Positions 1 through 9,271 of a stretch of DNA of 64,000 nt are shown in pieces. The number at the start of each line of letters is the position of its first letter. Positions within the stretch are counted from its first letter, which is position 1. Both the position numbers and the translations under genes were made by a program. The notes under the pieces are model-generated. The model was not told the origin of the DNA and ran no database searches. It saw only the letters and a program-made list of their open reading frames with translations. This stretch comes from Armatimonadota bacterium (GTDB lineage Bacteria > Sysuimicrobiota > Sysuimicrobiia > Sysuimicrobiales > Kaftiobacteriaceae), in the NCBI GenBank assembly GCA_031459765.1, contig JAVKHY010000006.1:62001-126000 (forward strand). Reading direction: 5' to 3'.

Positions 1-2363
1 CGCAGGGCGAGCGCTCCCCGGGGCGAGGACACCACGACCGGATCGCCGTCCTCCACGGCGGCGCGCCGGGCGTCCTCGGGGTGCAGGATCGCCCACGGCT
101 CGCCGGCCAGGTCGGCGACGGCCGGGGCCCGGGCGCTCATCGCCCCCCGGTCGAACAACACCTCCCCCACGATCAACGTCAGCGGAAACGGCGGATCGAG
201 CGGTGAGGGACCGGAGGCGGACACAGGCGCCGTCGGCCCGGGCCGGGCGCCGGCGGTACCGCCGTTTCCTTCCTCCGCCGGACGGCGCGGCGCCAGCGGC
301 GCCCGCTCACCCAGGCGCAGTTCGGGGATCACCGCGCGCATCTCGTCAAAGATCTCCTCCCAGTCGCTGTACGCCACGGTGGCCCCGAGGACGCGGGCCA
401 GGGCGGCGAGGATCTGCCAGTCGCCGCGCGCGGCGCCGGGTCCCCGGACCGCGGCGCGGATCCGCTGAATGCGGCCCTCCAGGCTGGAGACGGTGCCGTC
501 CTTTTCCGGCAGAACGAGCGCCGGAAGGACGACGTCGGCGTCCTGCGCGGTCTCGGTGAGGAACGCGTCCTGGACGACGACGAAGGGAACCCGCGCACGC
601 GCCGCGGTCCACCGGGACCGGTCCGGGACGTCGGTGGCGGGATCCCCGCCGATGACGTAGAGGACGTCCAGTCTTCCGGCCGCCGCGGCCTCGATGATCT
701 CGGGCGCCGTCAGACCTCCTTCGGCGGCCGGCGGCGCTCCCCACAGCCGCTGCAGCTCCCCGCGCACCTCCTCCAGCGGCCGTCCGCCCGGCGCGGTGTC
801 GGGCAGCAGCCCTCCCAGCATCGCCCCGAAGACGTTGCCGCGGCCGCGCAGCACCGACGGACGGACGCCCCATCGCCTGCAGATCGCCCGCACCTCCGCC
901 AGCGCCTCCGGCCCGTCGACGGCTTCCAGCGCCGCCCTGCCGATCATCACCAGCGGCCGCCTCGCCCCGCGAAGGGCCGTCGCCGCCGCCGTGATCCGGT
1001 CCGGCTCTACGCCTCCCGCCGACGCCCCATCCCGGTCTCCGTCCAGCGCGTGCCGGAGCGCCGCGAGGACCGCGCTCCCCTCGCCGTGCCGGTGCAGCAG
1101 GTGGTGGGCCAGGTGGCGTTCGACCTCCAGGGCCTTGGAGGTCACCGCGACGACGGCCGTCCCGCGGTCGAGGGCCTGTTTCAGGCGTAGCCAGAGCACC
1201 GGGTACTCTTCGGTGAGGTCGCATCCCACCAGGAGGACGACGTCGGCGTCGGCGATGCCGGAGATGGGTGTGGTCAGCCCCCAGGTCAGGCCCAGACTCG
1301 GGCTGCCCCGGCGGGCATCCAGCCGGCAGTCCAGGTGCGGGGTGCCGACGACGCTGCGGAAGACGCGCGCGGCGACGTAGGCGTCCTCGTTGCTCATCCG
1401 GCTCCCGCCCAGCAGCGCCACCTGCGCTCCGCCCGCGGCGCGGATCCGACGGGCCACCGCCTCCAGCGCCTCCTCCCAGGAGGCGGGCTGCAGCGCGCCG
1501 TCGCGGCGCACCAGGGGTTCGGTCAGGCGCTCGGGGTGCTGGACATAGCCGTGACCGAAGAATCCCAGGTCGCACAACCAGATATCGTTGACTTCGGGCC
1601 GCTCGCCGGCCCGGGTGCGCCGGATGACGTTCCCGCGGACGTCGAAGGTCACCGCGCAGCCCACCCCGCACAGCGTGCAGACACTGTCCACCGGGTGGTT
1701 GTCCCAGGGACGCGCCGCGAACCGGTAGGACTTCGCCGTGAGGGCGCCCACGGGGCAGATGGCGATGGTGTTCCCGATGAACTTCGAGCGGACGGGCTGC
1801 GTGAAGGGCGTGTTGATCTCGCTCCGGAAGCCCCGGTCGAACCCCTTCAGCGCGTCGTCGCCGGCGACCAGTTCCCCGAACCGCACGCACCGCCAGCAGA
1901 GGATGCAGCGCTCGCGGTCCAGCACCAGCACCGGGCCCAGGGACACCGGCTTGGCGAAGTCGCGCTTCGTCTCGATGAAGCGGCTGCGGCCCGGTCCCCA
2001 GCGGAAGGTCTGGTCCTGGAGGGGGCACTCCCCGCCCTTGTCGCAGATCGGACAGTCCAGCGGATGGTTGATCAGCAGGTACTCGAGGATGGCCTCCTGC
2101 GCCGCCTTCACCTCGGGGGTCGTGGTGTGCACGACCATCCCCTCGGCCGCTTCCAGCGTGCAGGAGGTGGCCAGCTTCGGAACCTTCTCCACCTGGACCA
2201 GGCACATCCGGCAGGCGCCCAGCGGCGGCATCCGGTCGTGGTAGCAGAAGATCGGGATCTCGATGCCGGCCCGCCGCGCGGCGTGCCAGACGGTGGTGCC
2301 CCGGGGCACGGTCACCGGGCGGCCGTCGATGGTCAGGGTCACGGTCGGCGCGGGCTCGCTCAT
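1..2363 (-). CDS. nuoG: NADH-quinone oxidoreductase subunit G (partial, C-terminus off window)
   Basis: Peripheral-arm iron-sulfur subunit of complex I that passes electrons from NADH towards quinone. The N-terminal 2Fe-2S ferredoxin domain is followed by the motif HPLDCPICDKGGEC (cluster N5), CILCWRC (part of the 4Fe-4S ligands) and a molybdopterin-oxidoreductase-type domain. Cys229, 232, 236 and 264 form the CxxCxxxCx27C pattern of the extra cluster N7, kept only in some bacterial lineages. The ATG at 2363 overlaps the nuoF stop by 4 bp (ATGA), so the two are translationally coupled. About 787 residues are visible; the reading frame is still open at position 1. Identity is very secure. Confidence 0.96.
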   Translation of the reverse strand, partial: MSEPAPTVTLTIDGRPVTVPRGTTVWHAARRAGIEIPIFCYHDRMPPLGACRMCLVQVEKVPKLATSCTLEAAEGMVVHTTTPEVKAAQEAILEYLLINHPLDCPICDKGGECPLQDQTFRWGPGRSRFIETKRDFAKPVSLGPVLVLDRERCILCWRCVRFGELVAGDDALKGFDRGFRSEINTPFTQPVRSKFIGNTIAICPVGALTAKSYRFAARPWDNHPVDSVCTLCGVGCAVTFDVRGNVIRRTRAGERPEVNDIWLCDLGFFGHGYVQHPERLTEPLVRRDGALQPASWEEALEAVARRIRAAGGAQVALLGGSRMSNEDAYVAARVFRSVVGTPHLDCRLDARRGSPSLGLTWGLTTPISGIADADVVLLVGCDLTEEYPVLWLRLKQALDRGTAVVAVTSKALEVERHLAHHLLHRHGEGSAVLAALRHALDGDRDGASAGGVEPDRITAAATALRGARRPLVMIGRAALEAVDGPEALAEVRAICRRWGVRPSVLRGRGNVFGAMLGGLLPDTAPGGRPLEEVRGELQRLWGAPPAAEGGLTAPEIIEAAAAGRLDVLYVIGGDPATDVPDRSRWTAARARVPFVVVQDAFLTETAQDADVVLPALVLPEKDGTVSSLEGRIQRIRAAVRGPGAARGDWQILAALARVLGATVAYSDWEEIFDEMRAVIPELRLGERAPLAPRRPAEEGNGGTAGARPGPTAPVSASGPSPLDPPFPLTLIVGEVLFDRGAMSARAPAVADLAGEPWAILHPEDARRAAVEDGDPVVVSSPRGALAL

Positions 2364-3628
2364 ACCTGGACCGCCGTCTTCACGTCGCAGTGTCCGGTGC
2401 GGACGTGGTGGTCGTACTCGTGGCGGAAGAACCGCAGCGAGGAGTAGATGGCGGGCGGCACGCTCTCCCCCAGGGGGCAGAAGCACGTCCCCGTCATCCC
2501 CCGGGCGATGCCGTCCAGGAGCTCCAGATCCTCCGGCCGTCCTTTTCCGTGAAGGATCCGGTCCAACACCTGGCTGAGCCACACCGTGCCCTCGCGGCAG
2601 GGGGTGCACTTGCCGCAGGACTCGTCGCGGTAGAACTCCACCGTCCGGGCCACCACCTCCACCATGCAGGCGGTGTCGTCCATGACGATGAGCGCCGCCG
2701 ACCCGAGCATCGCGCCGTAGACATCCAGTTTCGCCAGGTCGTAGTCCATGGGCGTGTCGAGGTAGGCCGCGGGCAGGATCGCCGAGGAGGTCCCTCCGGG
2801 GAAGCACGCCTTGAAGGCCCGTCCCGGGCGCAGGCCCCCGGCCGCCTCGATCACCTGCCGGATCGACGTGCCCAGCGGCAGTTCATAGACGCCGGGGCGC
2901 TGCACATGACCGCTCACAGAGAAGAGAATCGGCGGGCCCTGCTCCCGGTACCAGGCCTCTCCCCGGGCCAGGATCCAGGCCACATGGCACAGCGTCTCGA
3001 CGTTGTTCAGCGCCGTGGGCTGCATGTACAGCCCCTTCACGGCTGGATAGAAGGGAGGCTTCAGACGCGGCATGGCGCGGCGGCCCTCCAGGGACTCCAG
3101 CAGGGCCGTCTCCTCCCCGGCGATGTAGGCGCCGGCGCCGGTGGCCAGGACCAGGTCCAGGTGGTAGCCGCTGCCCAGGATGTCGCGCCCCAGGTAGCCC
3201 CGCTCGTAGGCCTGGGCGATCGCCCGCTCCAGAACCGCCCGGGCCCGGTGGAACTCCCGGCGCAGGTAGATGAAGGCCTGGTGGGCGTCGACGGCGTACC
3301 CGGCGATGACGATCCCCTCGATCAGCCGGTGGGGGTCGCCCTCCATCAGCGTGCGGTCCTTGAAGGTGCCAGGCTCCCCCTCGTCCGCGTTGACGACCAC
3401 ATACTTCGTCACCGCCGGATCCCGCGGGAGGAACTTCCACTTGCGGCCGGTGCCGAAGCCCGCGCCACCGCGGCCGCGCAGCCCCGACCGCTCCACCTCG
3501 TCCACGACCTCCTCGGGACGCATCGCCAGCGCCCGCCGCAGCCCTTCGTAGCCGCCGCGCGAGACGTAGGCGTCCAGGTCGCCCTGATCGGGCTCGTGGA
3601 TGTACTTCAGCAGGAAGGGCTCAGGCAT
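2360..3628 (-). CDS. nuoF: NADH-quinone oxidoreductase subunit F (NADH/FMN-binding)
   Basis: Flavoprotein that oxidises NADH and hands electrons to cluster N3 of complex I. The 422 residues match the usual family length. The glycine-rich FMN/NADH loop GRGGAGFGTGRKW lies near residue 52, NADEGEPGTFKDR follows, and the N3 ligands appear as SCGKCTPCREG with a further cysteine downstream (TGTCFCPLG). The start overlaps the end of nuoE by 8 bp, and the stop overlaps the nuoG start, as expected within a single nuo transcript. Confidence 0.97.
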   Translation of the reverse strand: MPEPFLLKYIHEPDQGDLDAYVSRGGYEGLRRALAMRPEEVVDEVERSGLRGRGGAGFGTGRKWKFLPRDPAVTKYVVVNADEGEPGTFKDRTLMEGDPHRLIEGIVIAGYAVDAHQAFIYLRREFHRARAVLERAIAQAYERGYLGRDILGSGYHLDLVLATGAGAYIAGEETALLESLEGRRAMPRLKPPFYPAVKGLYMQPTALNNVETLCHVAWILARGEAWYREQGPPILFSVSGHVQRPGVYELPLGTSIRQVIEAAGGLRPGRAFKACFPGGTSSAILPAAYLDTPMDYDLAKLDVYGAMLGSAALIVMDDTACMVEVVARTVEFYRDESCGKCTPCREGTVWLSQVLDRILHGKGRPEDLELLDGIARGMTGTCFCPLGESVPPAIYSSLRFFRHEYDHHVRTGHCDVKTAVQV

Positions 3629-4088
3629 AGCGCTCCAGGATCTCGCCGATCTGCTCCGGCCGCAGCGGGCCGTGCCGGTCCGGGCCGACCATCACCACCG
3701 GGGCCGCCTCGCAGGCGGCGAGGCACTCCGCCGTCTTGAGCGTGAAGCGGCCGTCGGGGGTGGTCTCGCCGACCTGAATGCCCAGGCGGCGCCGGAGGTC
3801 GTCCAGCACCGCCCGACACCCGTTGAGCAGGCAGCTGACGTTGGTGCACACCTGGATGAGGTGGCGCCCCTCGGGCCGGAAGCGATAGAGGTGGTAAAAG
3901 GACGCCACGGCCGCCGCCTCGGAGGCCGGCAGCCCCAGCAGGGCGGCCACCTCCGCGACGACCTCGGGATGGAGCGCCCCGGCCTCCTCCTGCGCCACGA
4001 ACAGGGCGCCGAGGAGGGCGGAGCGCGGCTGCGGGAACTGTCCCGCCAGCCTCACGATCGCCGACCGGGCGGCGTCGGACAGCCTCAT
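3621..4088 (-). CDS. nuoE: NADH-quinone oxidoreductase subunit E
   Basis: Thioredoxin-fold 2Fe-2S subunit (cluster N1a) of the complex I NADH module. The 155 residues include the ligand pairs CTNVSC and CLAAC separated by about 35 residues, which is the family signature. The helical N-terminal half (residues 1-75) carries the typical VASFYHLYRF stretch. The ATG at 4088 overlaps the nuoD stop by 4 bp. The gene order E-F-G after D is the standard bacterial 14-subunit arrangement. Confidence 0.96.
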   Translation of the reverse strand: MRLSDAARSAIVRLAGQFPQPRSALLGALFVAQEEAGALHPEVVAEVAALLGLPASEAAAVASFYHLYRFRPEGRHLIQVCTNVSCLLNGCRAVLDDLRRRLGIQVGETTPDGRFTLKTAECLAACEAAPVVMVGPDRHGPLRPEQIGEILERYA

Positions 4089-5263
4089 CGGTCCACGTCT
4101 CCCAGGACGATGTCGATCGAGGCGATGGCCACCACGACGTCGGCCACGTAGTTGCGAAAGAGCATCACCGGCAGCGCCTGGAGGTTGTGGAAGGACGGCG
4201 CCCGCACCCGCACGCGCACGGGACGGTTGCTGCCGTCGCTGACGACGAAGTAGCCCTTCTCCCCGCGCGGAGACTCCACCGCGGCGTAGACCTGCCCCGG
4301 CGGGGGGTGGATGCCCTCGCTGACCAGCTTGAACTGGTGGATGACCGCCTCCATGCTCCGCACCAGCTCCCGCCGCGGCGGAAGGGCCACCTTCCGGTCG
4401 TCGATCAGCACCGGCCCCGGCTCCAGCCGGTCCAGCGCCTGACGGATGATCCGGCAGGACTGGCGCATCTCTTCCATCCGCACCAGGTACCGGTCGTAGG
4501 CGTCGCCCCGCCGACCGAGGGGGACGTCGAAGTCGTACTCCTCATAGCCGCCGTAGGGGAACGCCTTGCGCACATCGTAGTTCAGCCCCGAGCCCCGGCC
4601 GATGGGTCCGGTGCAGCCGTAGCGCAGGGCGTCCTGCCGCGTCAGCACGGCCACCCCCTCGGTGCGCTGCCGCCAGATCAGGTTGTCGCTGAGCAGCCGC
4701 TCGTACTCCTCCAGGCGCCGGGGGATCTCCTCCACCACCTCCCGGACCCGCGCCGGGAACTCCTCCGGGATGTCCCACTGCAGCCCCCCGATGCGCATGT
4801 AGCCGTGCATCATGCGCTGGCCGGAGACGGCCTCGAAGAGGTCCAGGATCCGCTCCCGGTCGTTGAAGCAGTACATCAGCAGGCTGGTCACGTTGACGTC
4901 GATCGCCGAGGTTCCGAGCCAGACCAGGTGCGAGGCGATGCGCGACAGTTCGGCCAGGATGATCCGGATGATCTCGGCCCGGCGGGGCGGCCGGATCCCC
5001 AGCAGTTTCTCCACCGCCAGCACGTAGGCGTGCTCCTCGATCATCGTCGCCAGGTACTCGATGCGCGGGGGAAAGACGATGTTCTGGTGGTAGGTGCGGG
5101 TTTCCATCTCCTTCTCGAAGCCGGTGTGCAGGTAGCCGATCACCGGCTCGGCGCGCAGGATGACCTCGCCCTCCAGCTCCACCATGAGGCGCAGCACCCC
5201 GTGGGTGCTGGGATGGTGGGGCCCCATGTTCAGGACGATGGCCTCGCGCGCCAGCTCGGACAT
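4085..5263 (-). CDS. nuoD: NADH-quinone oxidoreductase subunit D
   Basis: 49-kDa-type subunit of complex I that shapes the quinone-binding pocket with NuoB. The start at 5263 is chosen because MSELAREAIVLNMGPHHPSTHG begins there, with GGAAGGA 5 bp upstream; the in-frame extension to 5326 is the opposite frame of the nuoC tail. The protein is 392 residues, a normal length. The motif GPHHPSTHG, with the quinone-site histidine, and YLHTGFEKEMETRTY are intact. It starts 1 bp after the nuoC stop. NuoC and NuoD are separate here, not fused as in some proteobacteria. Confidence 0.96.
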   Translation of the reverse strand: MSELAREAIVLNMGPHHPSTHGVLRLMVELEGEVILRAEPVIGYLHTGFEKEMETRTYHQNIVFPPRIEYLATMIEEHAYVLAVEKLLGIRPPRRAEIIRIILAELSRIASHLVWLGTSAIDVNVTSLLMYCFNDRERILDLFEAVSGQRMMHGYMRIGGLQWDIPEEFPARVREVVEEIPRRLEEYERLLSDNLIWRQRTEGVAVLTRQDALRYGCTGPIGRGSGLNYDVRKAFPYGGYEEYDFDVPLGRRGDAYDRYLVRMEEMRQSCRIIRQALDRLEPGPVLIDDRKVALPPRRELVRSMEAVIHQFKLVSEGIHPPPGQVYAAVESPRGEKGYFVVSDGSNRPVRVRVRAPSFHNLQALPVMLFRNYVADVVVAIASIDIVLGDVDR

Positions 5264-5264
5264 C

Positions 5265-5776
5265 TCAGTCCTTCCGCGGCGGGGTCCTGGGGATGATGGC
5301 GCTGGGCGGCTTGGGAGTGTGGCCAAAGAACTGCACCGGCTCTTCCACCAGCGGGTAGTCCTTGCGCAGCGGGTGGCCCTCCCAGTCGTCGGGCATGAGG
5401 ATGCGCTTGAGGTCCGGATGCCCCAGGAACCGGATGCCGAACATGTCGTACACCTCGCGCTCCAGCCAGTTGGCGCCGGGATACACTTCCACCGCGGTGG
5501 GCACTGTGGGATCGCCTCCGGGCAGACGCATCGCCAGGCGCAGCCGGGCCGGGGGATCCAGCGCCGTCAGCAGGTACACCACCTCGAAGCGGGGCTCGGC
5601 GGGATGGCGGTCGACCGCCGTCAGGTCGGTGAGCATGAGGAAGCCCAGATCCCGGGCGCGGACCAGCGCGTCCCGGATGCTGTCGCGGGAGACGAGGAGG
5701 GTCAGCTCATCCCGGAACCGCACCTCCTCCTCGGCCAGGCCCCGGAAGGCCTGCGCCACCTCTTCCCGCCGATCCG

Positions 5777-5780
<4 letters not shown>
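5265..5780 (-). CDS. nuoC: NADH-quinone oxidoreductase subunit C
   Basis: 30-kDa-type connecting subunit of complex I. The GTG at 5780 overlaps the nuoB stop (GTGA). The longer upstream frame is a shadow of nuoB. The 171-residue protein has the family signature [17 protein letters not shown] and, near its C-terminus, [20 protein letters not shown]. Its position between nuoB and nuoD and the tight overlaps place it in the same transcript. Confidence 0.95.
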
Positions 5781-6291
<511 letters not shown>

Positions 6292-6301
<10 letters not shown>

Positions 6302-6648
6302 TCCAGAGCCCTCCGGCGCCAGGCGTAGACGAAGCCGACTCCCAGGACGGCCACGAACAGGAGCATCTCGATCAGGCCGAAGACCCCCAGCCGGCGGGCC
6401 ACCACCGCCCAGGGGTAGAGGAAGACGGCCTCAATGTCAAAGAGCAGAAAGAGCATGGCGATGAGGTAGTACCGGATGGGCACGCGCTCGCGCGCGGAGC
6501 CGATGGGCCAGACCCCGGATTCATAGGGTTCTGCCTTCCCCGGCAGGGGGCGGCCGCGGCCCAGCACGCTGTGCAGCGCCAGCAGCGCCACGACGAGGGC
6601 GATGATGAAGCTGAAGTAGATGAAGATCGGCAGGTAGTCCGCCACCAC
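6292..6648 (-). CDS. nuoA: NADH-quinone oxidoreductase subunit A
   Basis: Small membrane subunit of complex I with three predicted transmembrane helices (about residues 8-30, 60-82 and 88-110). The conserved loop with the motif [11 protein letters not shown] and the segment [13 protein letters not shown] are present. Length 118 residues is typical. Two adjacent GTG codons (6648 and 6645) can serve as start; the first is used here. It is the first gene of the nuo operon, 31 bp downstream of a readable promoter. Confidence 0.95.
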
Positions 6649-6678
6649 GCGTCCCCGGAGGCGCTGCTTCCTTCACGA

Positions 6679-6706
6679 TGATTACAGAGATGGTGGGGGG
6701 TGTCAA
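6679..6706 (-). promoter_or_regulatory. Promoter of the nuo operon
   Basis: On the minus strand TTGACA (6706-6701) and TAATCA (6684-6679) are separated by 16 bp. The -35 box overlaps the stop codon of the upstream cysteine desulfurase gene, so nuo can be transcribed independently of it. The expected start of transcription is about 25 bp before the nuoA GTG. Confidence 0.6.
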
Positions 6707-7863
6707 CGCCGCAGGTCCGCGGGGCGCAGCGCCGCCCGCACCCGAGCGACGATCTCGGGTGTGACCTGCAGCAGATAGTCCACCTCAGCCGGGGTGGTGC
6801 CGCGGCCGAGGGAGAAGCGCACCGTGCCCTTCGCCGCCTCCGGGGGCAGCCCGATCGCCGCCAGCACGTGGGAGGGCTCCAGGCTGCCCGAGGTGCAGGC
6901 CGATCCGCTGCTCGCCGCGACCCCCTGGAGGTCTAAGGCGACGAGCAGCGACTCGCTGTCCGTCCCCTCGAAGGAGACGCTGAGCACCCCCGGCAGGCCG
7001 GCCTGTGGATCGCCGTTGCGTCTGGCCCCGGGAATCGCCGTCAGCCCCGCGGCCAGACGGTCGCGCAGCGCGCGCAGGCGGACGGCCTCCTCGGCCATCG
7101 TCTCTTCCGCAATGCGCACCGCCTCGCCGAACCCGACAATTCCCGGGACGTTCTCCGTGCCGGCGCGGCGGTTGCGTTCATGGGCGCCGCCGTGCTGGAT
7201 GCGAGCCAGCGGGGTCCCGCGGCGCACGTACAACGCCCCGACGCCCTTGGGGCCGTACCGTTTGTGCGCGGAGACGGAGAGCAGGTCCACGGACAGCGCG
7301 TCCACCTTCACCGGGAGAATGCCCAGGGTCTGCGCGGCGTCGGAATGCATCACCGCGCCGTGGTCGCGGACCAGTCGGCCGATCTCCTCCACGGGCTCGA
7401 TCGTGCCGATCTCGTTGTTCGCGTGCATCACGCTGACCAGGATCGTATCCGGCCGCAGCGCGGCCCGAACGTCGTCGGGATCGACCCGGCCGAACCGGTC
7501 CACGGGCAGGATGGTGATCTCGAAGCCGCGGGCGGCCAGGAAGCGGCACGACTCGAGGACGGCGTGGTGCTCCACCGCCGTCGTCACGATGTGCTTCCCC
7601 CGGTGTTCGGCGGCATACGCCGCCCCCAGCAGGGCCAGGTTGTCCGCCTCGGTGGCGCCGCTGGTGAAGACGATCTCCTGCGGAGCGGCCCCGATGGCGG
7701 AGGCGAGGATCTCCCGGGCGCGCTCCACCGCCTCGCGGGCCTCCTGTCCCCAGGCGTGGATGCTGCTGGCGTTTCCGAACCGCTCGGAGAAATACGGCAG
7801 CATCGCCGCGACCACCCGCGGATCCACCGGTGTGGTGGCGGCGTGGTCGGCGTAGACGCGCAT
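6703..7863 (-). CDS. Cysteine desulfurase (NifS/IscS family)
   Basis: PLP enzyme that removes sulfur from cysteine for Fe-S cluster or tRNA thiolation chemistry. The N-terminus YADHAATTPV, the PLP-lysine segment SAHKRYGPKG and the mobile loop SSGSACTSG with catalytic Cys323 are all present. The 12-residue-type loop SGSACTSGSLEPSHVL resembles IscS/NifS rather than SufS. The ATG at 7863 overlaps the stop of the MerR gene (TGATG); a TTG at 7866 is an alternative. Its neighbour nuo encodes an Fe-S-rich enzyme, which fits, but no IscU-like scaffold gene is visible in the window. Confidence 0.93.
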   Translation of the reverse strand: MRVYADHAATTPVDPRVVAAMLPYFSERFGNASSIHAWGQEAREAVERAREILASAIGAAPQEIVFTSGATEADNLALLGAAYAAEHRGKHIVTTAVEHHAVLESCRFLAARGFEITILPVDRFGRVDPDDVRAALRPDTILVSVMHANNEIGTIEPVEEIGRLVRDHGAVMHSDAAQTLGILPVKVDALSVDLLSVSAHKRYGPKGVGALYVRRGTPLARIQHGGAHERNRRAGTENVPGIVGFGEAVRIAEETMAEEAVRLRALRDRLAAGLTAIPGARRNGDPQAGLPGVLSVSFEGTDSESLLVALDLQGVAASSGSACTSGSLEPSHVLAAIGLPPEAAKGTVRFSLGRGTTPAEVDYLLQVTPEIVARVRAALRPADLRR

Positions 7864-8192
7864 CAACGGGAAAGGGCCAGGGCGATCCCGGGCACGAGCG
7901 GCGTGCCGCCGCGGACGGGGGGAAGTTCGAGCGCGCGGACGGCCTCCCGGGCCGCGAGGAGCCGCAGGTGGCTCTTCACCTCCCGCAGCGGAACGCGGCG
8001 CCGGAGGACCAGGTAGCGGATCTGCTGGGCCCGTTCGATGTCCCGCCAGGTATAGAGGCGCCGCCGTGTAGCGGGCTCACGGCGAGGGGAGAGCAGGCCC
8101 CGGGCCTCCCACCGCCGGAGGGTGCCGGCAGAGACGCCCACCAGGCTGCTGGCGACGGAGACAGTGAACAGAGGCTGCGTTTGGGACTTCAT
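7863..8192 (-). CDS. MerR family transcriptional regulator
   Basis: Small (109 residue) DNA-binding protein. The winged helix-turn-helix is TVSVASSLVGVSAGTLRRWEARGLLSP-like in arrangement (residues 9-35), followed by the wing RREPATRRRLYTWRDIERA and a second helical segment. The ATG at 8192 is preferred because the extension to 8279 reads into the intergenic region and lacks family similarity. No metal-binding cysteines are present, so it is not a metal-sensing MerR. It overlaps the cysteine desulfurase start and probably shares its transcript; a role in sulfur or Fe-S control is only a guess. Confidence 0.8.
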   Translation of the reverse strand: MKSQTQPLFTVSVASSLVGVSAGTLRRWEARGLLSPRREPATRRRLYTWRDIERAQQIRYLVLRRRVPLREVKSHLRLLAAREAVRALELPPVRGGTPLVPGIALALSR

Positions 8193-8402
8193 GGCCACGG
8201 CCCCCCGTCCTGCCCTCCCAGTATAGCAACGGGCCGGACCCCGGCGGAACAGCCGAACAATGGGTCGAAACATGGCCACAGAGGGCTAATTTCAGTGAAA
8301 TCTGGAGATATCGTGAGAAAAATGCAGTCCTTGCCCGTATTCGGCCATCGGAAGTTTTAGAATCGCCTAGATCAGGACTGGAATTGCATCAGGGGGAGGT
8401 TC
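8193..8402 (-). other. Upstream region of the MerR gene
   Basis: About 210 bp without a gene. A minus-strand -10-like TATACT (8225-8220) lies 28 bp before the MerR start, without a convincing -35. The right part (8280-8370) is clearly more A+T-rich than its surroundings. No ORF with family similarity and no clear terminator is seen here. Confidence 0.3.
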
Positions 8403-8978
8403 CTATTCGCCGAAAGCCGCGGCGACGAAGGTTCGCATGATGCGGGCCGTGGCCCCCCAGATCACGTACGGCCCGTACTCGAAGAAGGAGACCTCGACCT
8501 GCTCGCCCGCCGGCCCCATCCGCACCTCGACACGCCGCCGGGCGGGATCTCGAAACACGCTCAGAGGAACAGAGAGCACCTCGGCGATCTCCTCCACGCT
8601 GACCCGCAGGGCGGTGGGAGGGGGAACGACGCCCACGACAGGGGTGATGACGAAGCCGCTGACGAGGGTATGGACGTCGTCCAGCAGTCCCAGCACCCGT
8701 ACCTCCCTCCGGGGAATCCCCAACTCCTCCTCCATCTCCCGCAGCGCGGTCTCCACCGGGTCCTGGTCGGCGGCGTCCGCCTCTCCGCCCGGCAGCGAGA
8801 TCTGTCCTTTGTGGTGCTCCACCGTCTCGGTCCGCCGGGTGAACAGGACGCAAATCTCCCCCCCGTCCCGGAACAGGGGAAGGAGGACGGCGGCGCGTCT
8901 CAACGCGGCGTCTGCGATGATCCGCCGGCGGATCCCCGCCAGGCGGCGCTCCACCACGGCGAAGAAGTCTTCAGTCAT
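8403..8978 (-). CDS. Nudix hydrolase, CoA pyrophosphatase type
   Basis: 191 residues. The segment HHKGQISLPGGEADAAD is the NudL/CoAse signature (LLTxR...HxGQxxFPGG-like) immediately before the Nudix box, whose catalytic core reads ETALREMEEELGI, with the metal-binding glutamates in place. Known members cleave CoA and acyl-CoA to acyl-phosphopantetheine and 3',5'-ADP. It is transcribed alone, divergently from thyA. Substrate is inferred from the motif only. Confidence 0.88.
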   Translation of the reverse strand: MTEDFFAVVERRLAGIRRRIIADAALRRAAVLLPLFRDGGEICVLFTRRTETVEHHKGQISLPGGEADAADQDPVETALREMEEELGIPRREVRVLGLLDDVHTLVSGFVITPVVGVVPPPTALRVSVEEIAEVLSVPLSVFRDPARRRVEVRMGPAGEQVEVSFFEYGPYVIWGATARIMRTFVAAAFGE

Positions 8979-9271
8979 TCGGGCCGCCCCGATTGGGATC
9001 GAACATCTGCTCGACGCCGCGTGTTGGGGAGGAGGCCGTCGTTCTCTACAATATATGGAAACTTCGGCAGGAATCCGCCGACGGACCGTGAATACGACCA
9101 GAGACCCTCAGGGGGGAGGAGCCACCAGTCTGGGCTTGACCGTCCACGACAGGCTCCCCACACAGCAGCATCCGGATACCACTCCTCCTCTGCCTGCACC
9201 TCCTCCCTGGGGTCGGTCTGCCGGTCCCAGGGACGCGACAGACCGCGGGGCGAGGGGGACGAGGGCAGGTC
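8979..9271 (+). other. Intergenic region with long leader before thyA
   Basis: About 290 bp between the divergent Nudix gene and thyA. It contains the promoter noted at 9024-9052 and then a leader of roughly 210 nt. CCCTGGG (9205-9211) can pair with CCCAGGG (9226-9232), and GGTCTG can pair with CAGACC further on, so the end of the leader may fold. No known riboswitch class is recognised. Confidence 0.35.
9024..9052 (+). promoter_or_regulatory. Predicted promoter for thyA-folA
   Basis: TTGGGG (9024-9029) and TACAAT (9047-9052) with exact 17-bp spacing on the plus strand, pointing towards thyA. The -35 box is weak and the -10 box good. Confidence 0.45.

Noticed and set aside
346-2205. 619-residue minus-strand open frame
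   Set aside because: It lies in the wrong frame of nuoG; the correct frame carries all Fe-S cluster motifs and is open to the window edge.
8985-9010. tRNA T-arm-like string GATTGGGATCGAAC
   Set aside because: The bases next to the loop do not form a 5-bp T stem, and no acceptor or anticodon arm can be drawn around it.
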